Under the pieces are notes generated by a model. That model saw nothing but the letters and a program-made list of their open reading frames with translations. It was not told the origin of the DNA and did not search any database. From Aliishimia sp963721175 (lineage in GTDB: Bacteria > Pseudomonadota > Alphaproteobacteria > Rhodobacterales > Rhodobacteraceae), in NCBI GenBank assembly GCA_963721175.1, contig CAVRIG010000012.1, positions 1 through 64,000 on the forward strand: a DNA stretch of 64,000 nt, read 5' to 3'. Position numbers and translations under genes: made by a program. How positions within the stretch are numbered: position 1 is the stretch's first letter; each line of letters starts with the position of its first letter. Below are positions 56,820 through 64,000 of the stretch, piece after piece.

Positions 56820-58761
56820 ATGAGTCTGCCACCCGGTTTCATCGACGAATTGCGCAGCCGCCTGAGCATCGGGCAGGTTGTCGGGCGCAAGGTGATCTGG
56901 GACCAGCGGAAATCCAATCAGGGCAGCGGTGACCTCTGGGCACCATGCCCGTTCCACCAGGAAAAAACCCCGTCTTTTCATGTCGATGACAAGAAGGGGT
57001 ATTACTATTGCTTCGGCTGCCACGCCAAGGGGGACGCAATTTCCTTCGTGCGTGAGACGGAGAACGTAAGCTTCATCGAGGCGGTGGAGATCCTTGCGCG
57101 CGAGGCGGGCATGACGATGCCCGAGCGCGACCCGAAGGCGCAGGAGAAGGCCGACAGGCGCAGCGAATTGGCCGAGGTGATGGAGATGGCCGTGCGCCAT
57201 TTCCGGCTCCAGTTGCGCAGCGGGGCGGGTGCGGCGGCGCGGGATTACCTGTCGGGCCGTGGACTTTGCGAAGAGGCCCTCGACCGGTGGGAGATCGGTT
57301 TCGCGCCGGACGCCTGGCAGGGGCTTTGGGACCACCTCGCGGGCAAGGGCGTGGCAGAGGACCTGATCCTCGACGCGGGGCTCGGCAAGCCCAGTCGCAA
57401 GGGCGGTAAACCCTACGACACGTTCCGGGGCCGGATCATGTTCCCGATCCGCGACGCGCGTGGCCGCTGCATCGCGTTCGGCGGTCGTGCCATGGATCCG
57501 GACGACCAGGCCAAGTATCTCAATTCGCCCGATACCGAGCTTTTCGACAAGGGCCGCAGCCTCTACAACCTCGGACCTGCACGAGAGGCGGCGGGCAAGG
57601 GTCAGCCACTGATCGTGGCGGAGGGGTACATGGACGTGATCGCCCTGTCGGAGGCGGGGTTTGGAGCGTCCGTCGCCCCACTTGGAACCGCCGTGACGGA
57701 GCATCAACTGGCCATGATCTGGCGCGTGGCCGACGAGCCGATCGTGGCGCTCGACGGGGACGAAGCCGGGCTGCGCGCGGCGCTCCGTGTCGTGGACACG
57801 GCCCTCCCGCTTCTGGAGGCGGGCAAGTCGCTGCGGTTCGCCATGATGCCGGAGGGACAGGATCCCGACGACCTCGTGCGCGCGGGTGGCAGCGGGGCGA
57901 TGCGCAAGGTGCTGGACCGGGCCATGCCGATGGTCGAACTGCTGTGGCAACGCGAGACGGCCAACCGGACGTTCGACAGCCCGGAACGCAAGGCGGCGCT
58001 CGACAAGGCGCTGCGGGAGAGGATCAAGCTGATCCGCGATCCGTCGCTCCGCCAGCATTACGGCGCCGCGATCAAGGAGATGCGATGGCAGCTGTTCCGG
58101 AACTCTGGCCCGAAGCAGCAGAAGTACCGGCGCCGGGATTGGCGTGCGCCGCCGTCCGCGCACCCCTCGACCCGCGCGTCCCTATTGGTTGCCGGGCCGG
58201 AACAGGCGACCGAGGATCTGAGGGAAGCCGTCATTCTGGCCGCGATCCTGCACTGCCCCGCCATCGGACCGGAGTTCGAAGCCGGGCTGGAAACGCTGCA
58301 ATGTCGGAGCAGGGATCTTGCGGCGGTGCGGGGCGCCATGCTGCGCCACCTCGACAGCGGCACCAGCTTGCGCGAACGCGTTTCCGAAATCGTCGGGGCG
58401 CAAACACTTGAAATCGTTTCTGTCGCAGTCCCATCTGCGCATCATGCCCTGCCTCCGTCATCCGGACGATGCGGATATGGCACGGGCAACGGTGTCCGAG
58501 GAACTGACCAAGCTCGGGGCGCAGCGGGGCCTCGCTGCCGAAGTCGCGGAGGCTCAGGAAGAGCTCGCCAGCAGCGACGCCGAGGCGTTGACCTGGCGCT
58601 TGCGTCAGGCGGCCGATGCCCTGCAGAGGGCGCAGGCTGCCGGTCATGAGGACAAGACGGAATATGACGTTGCCGCAAATGGAGCGCAGATCAGTCGTGA
58701 CGAACGCAAGTCCTTCAATGACCTCCTCGAATCGATTCGCTTTCCCAAACCGGGGCACTAA
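56820..58761 (+). CDS. dnaG: DNA primase DnaG, one frameshift near the C-terminus
   Basis: 646 residues when an extra base near 58411-58416 is removed (1942 nt is 3n+1). CHC2 zinc finger CPFHQEKTPSFHVDDKKGYY (Cys43, His46, then Cys64, Cys67), helix-turn RWEIGFAPDAW, TOPRIM IVAEGYMDVIALSEAG and ALDGDEAGLRAALR. The C-terminal DnaB-binding end runs on in another frame: FLSQSHLRIMPCLRHPDDAD, EEALTWRLRQAADALQ. MSLPPGFIDELRSRL is the usual start. It makes primers for replication and is essential, so the shift is almost surely a sequence error. Confidence 0.95.
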
Positions 58762-58850
58762 GTCCACGATCGTTAGGAAAACTTGAGAAAACAATGGCAA
58801 ACGGGTGGCCGAATCGCCCGAATCAAGAGATGATTCGCGTTTAACGAATC
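58729..58850. promoter_or_regulatory. Cluster of six GANTC sites before rpoD
   Basis: GANTC occurs at 58729-58733, 58734-58738, 58811-58815, 58820-58824, 58832-58836 and 58846-58850, all within 122 bp between the end of dnaG and rpoD. The last two lie in a 7-bp inverted repeat, TGATTCG (58831-58837) and CGAATCA (58845-58851). GANTC is the CcrM methylation target in alphaproteobacteria. Confidence 0.65.
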
Positions 58851-58885
58851 AAATCTATCCTTTCAGTGCGCATGAGGAGAGCTGC

Positions 58886-60877
<1,992 letters not shown>

Positions 60878-61069
60878 TTTCGCTGCCGCATGAGGGGTCG
60901 CCCCGTGTGCGGAGCTTTCGCGCCGCAGCAGCCTGTCCACCGACGCGGCCGATCGTGCACTGGCTTGCACTCTTGCCGCGTCCCTCGATGCGAGTGTGGA
61001 TGTGACATTATGTGATTGGGCGCGCAATTCGATGTCGTCTAGGCTTGGACGAATTTCCGGAGGGCACTC

Positions 61070-61477
61070 ATGCGCAGACTCTGCACCTTTCTTCTGATCT
61101 TCTGTCTGCCTGCAGCGGCAACCGGACAGGCGATCGGGTTCTACCTCGACTTCGCGCCTCGGCTCGCGGTCAATCCGGTCTCTTCGACGTCGTTCGAGGT
61201 GATCGAATCCGGCGGTGCCGGCGCGCAGGATATGTGGTGCGCGGCAGCCAGCTACGCGCAGAACAGGCTCGGGATCAGACGCGGTCGCATGTACGTAGCA
61301 CGGGCAATCGGTCCGGCAGAGACGGTGCGCGGTCGAAAGGGTGTGGTCTTCACGACGCAACCGACCGCGGACGCGTTCACTTCGGTGTCCGTTTCCGTCA
61401 AGGAGCCGGGCATGAACCTGCCGATCTTTCATGCGCTGCAATTTTGCACGAACAACATCAGGGAACGCGAGGATTGA
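61070..61477 (+). CDS. Small secreted Cys-pair protein, paralogue 1
   Basis: 135 residues: signal peptide MRRLCTFLLIFCLPAAATGQ, then a domain with SFEVIESGGA, DMWCAAASYAQNRLGI, RKGVVFTTQ and HALQFCTNNI. The same order of boxes recurs in the proteins at 61483 and 63275. Two conserved Cys may form a disulfide. GGAGGG precedes ATG 61070. No known function. Confidence 0.8.
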   Translation: MRRLCTFLLIFCLPAAATGQAIGFYLDFAPRLAVNPVSSTSFEVIESGGAGAQDMWCAAASYAQNRLGIRRGRMYVARAIGPAETVRGRKGVVFTTQPTADAFTSVSVSVKEPGMNLPIFHALQFCTNNIRERED

Positions 61478-61482
61478 AGACC

Positions 61483-61884
61483 ATGCAACGGAAAAGCTTC
61501 ATCAGCTCATTCATGGCTTTCGCCTTGCTGTGCGCACCGGCCTCCGCGGAGGCTTTTCGCGCCGTAAACCACATGACAGTCACGTCACAAGGGACCGATG
61601 CATTCGTGGTCAGCGGCGACGCGGAGATATTCGCCCGCGACTACTGGTGCGCGGCTGGCGACTACGCGCAGCGCGTCTTGCGGTTGCCGATCACGGCGCG
61701 GCTGGCGGTGACCGAACCTTATGGCAAGGGCCATCGCCGGGTAGGTTTCGTGGCGGATCCGGATGCGGAACCGCAGTTCGGGGTCGCCGTCTTGGGTCTG
61801 AGCATCCGCAACGTGGGAAAGAGCCTTTCGGTGGGACAGGCGCAAGGCTTCTGTGCGGATTACAGGCTGCGCAACAGCTTCTGA
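61483..61884 (+). CDS. Small secreted Cys-pair protein, paralogue 2
   Basis: 133 residues with signal peptide (SFMAFALLCAPASAEA) and the family boxes DAFVVSGDAEIFARDYWC, AAGDYAQRVLRLP, RRVGFVADP and QAQGFCADYRLRN. It starts six bases after the stop of paralogue 1 and must be co-transcribed with it. Function unknown; periplasmic or secreted. Confidence 0.8.
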   Translation: MQRKSFISSFMAFALLCAPASAEAFRAVNHMTVTSQGTDAFVVSGDAEIFARDYWCAAGDYAQRVLRLPITARLAVTEPYGKGHRRVGFVADPDAEPQFGVAVLGLSIRNVGKSLSVGQAQGFCADYRLRNSF

Positions 61885-61914
61885 GGCACGGTCTGCCTTC
61901 GACCGGCCGGCGCT

Positions 61915-63084
61915 TCAGTAGGGCAAACCTACGTAGTTCTGGGCAAAGGCTTCTTGCGCGGCCGCGTTGCTGCGCAGAAAGTCGACCTCGGCCAGTTGCA
62001 TCTTGAGGTCGAACTCGGATTGATCGGGGTAGCGATGGAGCATGTTGGTCGTGGCCCAGCTGAACCGCTCGGCCTTCCACACCCGCGCGAGTGCCCTGGA
62101 GGAGTAGGCTTCCAGCCCCTCGTCTTCCTGCGCCTCGTAATGCTGCAACAGCCCCTGGTAGAGGTAATGCACATCCGAGGCGGCGGTGTTCAGTCCCTTG
62201 GCGCCTGTCGGCGGGACGATGTGCGCCGCGTCCCCGCAGATGAAGAGCCGGCCCCATTGCATCGGTTCGGTCACGAAGGACCGAAGTGGTGCGATCGACT
62301 TCTCGATCGAGGGCCCGGTGACCAGCGTGTCGGCGGTCTCCTCCGGAACGCGCCGCTTGAGCTCGTCCCAGAAATTCTTGTCCGACCAATCGCCCGGCGT
62401 GTCGCTGAGCGCGCATTGGATGTAGTAGCGGCTGAGGTTCTCGTTCCGCATGGAACACAAGGCAAACCCGCGGGGCGAGTTTGAGTAGATCAACTCCTCG
62501 TTCACCGGCGGTGTTTCGGACAGGATGCCGAGCCAGCCGAACGGGTAGGTCTTTTCGTACTCTCTGCGGACCGGCAACGGAATCGACTGGCGGCTGACGC
62601 CGTGGAACCCGTCGCAGCCGGCCACGTAGTCGCAGGTGATTTCCTTTTGCGCGCCGTCCTGGTCGAAGCTGACTGTAGGAGTGTCGGTCTCCTGCCCGTG
62701 GATCTGCACGTGATCCACCTCGAAGAGCGTCGTCCCACCCGCCGCCTCGCGCGCGGCATAAAGATCGCGCGTCACTTCGGTCTGGCCGTAGAGCACGACG
62801 CTGTGGCCGGTCAGATCGTTGAAGCCGATCCTGAAGGTATCGCCGTCATAGGCGATGATCGTCCCGTCGTGAACGAAGCTCTCCCGGTCGAGGCGCCCGG
62901 CGACCCCCGCCTCGCGCAGCAGCCCGACCATGCCGCGTTCGAGGATTCCCGCGCGGATCCGGCTCAGGACGTAGTCCTTGGTCCGTCGCTCCAGGATCAC
63001 GGTGTCGATGCCCTTGAGGTGCAGAAGCTGGCCGAGAAGCAGGCCGGACGGACCGCCACCGATGATGCAGACCTGTGTTCTCAT
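61915..63084 (-). CDS. pobA: 4-hydroxybenzoate 3-monooxygenase
   Basis: 389 residues, the usual PobA length. FAD site VCIIGGGPSGLLLGQLLHLK, ILERRTKDYVLSRIRAGILE, the DG motif YVAGCDGFHGVSR, and the GD motif LFICGDAAHIVPPTGAKGLN; substrate residues of the SRYYIQ strand and NTAASDVHYLYQ follow. It hydroxylates 4-hydroxybenzoate to protocatechuate with NADPH, feeding the beta-ketoadipate path. GGGGAGG before ATG 63084. The usual regulator pobR and pca genes are not adjacent; the neighbours are the secreted paralogues. Confidence 0.96.
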   Translation of the reverse strand: MRTQVCIIGGGPSGLLLGQLLHLKGIDTVILERRTKDYVLSRIRAGILERGMVGLLREAGVAGRLDRESFVHDGTIIAYDGDTFRIGFNDLTGHSVVLYGQTEVTRDLYAAREAAGGTTLFEVDHVQIHGQETDTPTVSFDQDGAQKEITCDYVAGCDGFHGVSRQSIPLPVRREYEKTYPFGWLGILSETPPVNEELIYSNSPRGFALCSMRNENLSRYYIQCALSDTPGDWSDKNFWDELKRRVPEETADTLVTGPSIEKSIAPLRSFVTEPMQWGRLFICGDAAHIVPPTGAKGLNTAASDVHYLYQGLLQHYEAQEDEGLEAYSSRALARVWKAERFSWATTNMLHRYPDQSEFDLKMQLAEVDFLRSNAAAQEAFAQNYVGLPY

Positions 63085-63274
63085 GGTGCCTCCCCTCTGA
63101 TCCGGCCAGATGCATTGTAACGCTTGGCGTCGTCTTCCACGCGCCATGTCACCGACCGAGCCCGTGCGACGCGATGCTAAGCGGATCGGGCAACTTGGCA
63201 ACATCTGCAATGCCGATTTCCGGCTCGCCGTTGCAGATCCGCGATCTACGTTCCCCGGACAATGGAGGATCGAT

Positions 63275-63682
63275 ATGCGTCGAATGATTGCAGTTGTGTG
63301 TGTTTCGTTGTGCGTGGCGGGTGCGGTGAAGGCCGGTACCGAAGGTGACGAAGACCGTCTGACCATCAACCGGATCGATGCGTCGGATTTCGAAGTCGTG
63401 GAGATGCAAAACATGGACGCGCGCGCCTTCTGGTGCGGGGCGGCGAGTTTCCTCGAACGGCGGGAGGGGCGGCCGGGAACGACGGCGATCTACCTCAAGT
63501 CGCCGCGCGGGCCGAGCGTGACGACGCCTGGCCGCAACGGCGTCGTGTTCACCACGGACGCGCGGGGATTGGCGGAGGAGCCGGACATGATCAGCGTCGA
63601 TGTGAACCGCCCGGGACAGATGCTCAAGGCCTATCAGGCGCGGGGATTTTGCCGGGACGCCTTCAGTCGCTCCACGAAATAG
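63275..63682 (+). CDS. Small secreted Cys-pair protein, paralogue 3
   Basis: 135 residues with signal peptide (MIAVVCVSLCVAGAVKAG) and the family boxes ASDFEVVEMQN, ARAFWCGAASFLERREG, RNGVVFTTDA, ISVDVNRPGQ and YQARGFCRDAFSR. GGAGG lies before ATG 63275. Closest in pattern to paralogue 1. It diverges from pobA with 190 bp between. Function unknown. Confidence 0.8.
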   Translation: MRRMIAVVCVSLCVAGAVKAGTEGDEDRLTINRIDASDFEVVEMQNMDARAFWCGAASFLERREGRPGTTAIYLKSPRGPSVTTPGRNGVVFTTDARGLAEEPDMISVDVNRPGQMLKAYQARGFCRDAFSRSTK

Positions 63683-63688
63683 GGTCAA

Positions 63689-64000
63689 GTGGCTCCATGC
63701 AGACGGTACTTCGAGTTCTCCACGCCCGGGCCCGGCCTGACGGAGTTCACGGACCGGGTCGCCGGCTGGGTGGCCGGGCAAGGGGACGGGCTTTTGACCC
63801 TGCTGGTGCAACACACGTCCGCGTCGCTGCTGATCCAGGAAAACGCGGACACCGAAGTGCAGTCGGACCTGCAAGCGTTTTTCGAACGGCTGGTGCCGCC
63901 TTCCGACCATCCATCGATGTCCTATCTCCGCCATACCTATGAGGGGCCGGACGACATGCCCGGTCATATCAAGTCGGCGCTGCTACCGGTCAGCCTGTCG
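63689..64000 (+). CDS. YjbQ/UPF0047-family protein (partial, runs off window)
   Basis: YFEFSTPGPGLTEFTDRVAG, LVQHTSASLLIQENADTEVQ and DDMPGHIKSALLP are the YjbQ/UPF0047 signature; the family has thiamin-phosphate-synthase-like activity in some members. The frame is open from GTG 63689 (MAPCRR) to the window edge. Family members normally start MQT, and ATGCAGAC stands at 63697 one base out of phase, so a single extra base near 63704 is an alternative to the GTG start. Confidence 0.8.
   Translation, partial: MAPCRRYFEFSTPGPGLTEFTDRVAGWVAGQGDGLLTLLVQHTSASLLIQENADTEVQSDLQAFFERLVPPSDHPSMSYLRHTYEGPDDMPGHIKSALLPVSLS

Overview
High-G+C DNA of a Rhodobacterales (Roseobacter-group) alphaproteobacterium. 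The assignment rests on a heterotetrameric sarcosine oxidase operon (soxBDAG), the hom-glpX-recJ neighbourhood, a methanogen-output-domain protein paired with a soluble histidine kinase, detached TadE/TadG genes, HWE/HisKA_2-type signalling and short repeats typical of roseobacter intergenic DNA. The genus cannot be told from the window. No rRNA, CRISPR array or origin was found.

Layout. 1-7690 is the right part of an integrative element that enters the 3' end of tRNA-Asn (7687-7761). It carries a partial P-loop NTPase, a two-HTH excisionase-like protein, a gene split by a 429-bp piece of integrase DNA, an IS21 scrap, a large broken gene joining an Mrr-like nuclease to a TPR array (a likely defence gene), and an intact tyrosine recombinase beside the tRNA. 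7.8-11.7 kb holds a metallo-hydrolase, an EnvZ-like kinase, a VIT-family transporter and a sulfotransferase-like protein. 12.0-18.2 kb is a phosphorelay operon: a six-GAF hybrid kinase, an Hpt protein and a receiver-adenylate cyclase. 18.4-24.5 kb has a PQQ-type dehydrogenase with a diheme cytochrome c, a DUF4126 protein, a ChrB-like/COG4280/YkvA operon behind an inverted repeat, and a tandem SpoIIAA-like protein behind an FNR-like box. 24.5-32.6 kb mixes mobile-element debris (IS3, IS110, IS21 and a P4-type integrase stub at tRNA-Glu) with an arylsulfatase and a DUF3604 protein.

32.7-37.7 kb is a core run on the minus strand (lipoprotein, hom, VOC protein, glpX, recJ). 37.8-45.1 kb holds a TetR regulator, the OD1 protein and its kinase, pirin, an HWE/HisKA_2 kinase, a phospholipase-D-like protein, a 3-hydroxyisobutyrate-dehydrogenase-type enzyme and a small membrane protein. 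45.1-51.0 kb holds the TadG/TadE operon, a glutamate dehydrogenase and a class III cyclase with TPR-like repeats. 51.2-56.3 kb is soxBDAG. 56.4-60.9 kb holds dnaG and rpoD, with six GANTC sites packed between them. 61.0-64.0 kb has pobA among three related small secreted proteins, then a YjbQ-like gene that leaves the window.

Many conserved genes, including the essential dnaG and the biosynthetic hom, carry single-base frameshifts (mostly +1, a few -1) in G/C-rich stretches while both halves stay conserved. I read most of these as sequence errors and give whole-gene spans for them as CDS. Remnants of mobile elements and the nuclease-TPR gene, which also has an in-frame stop, are called pseudogenes.
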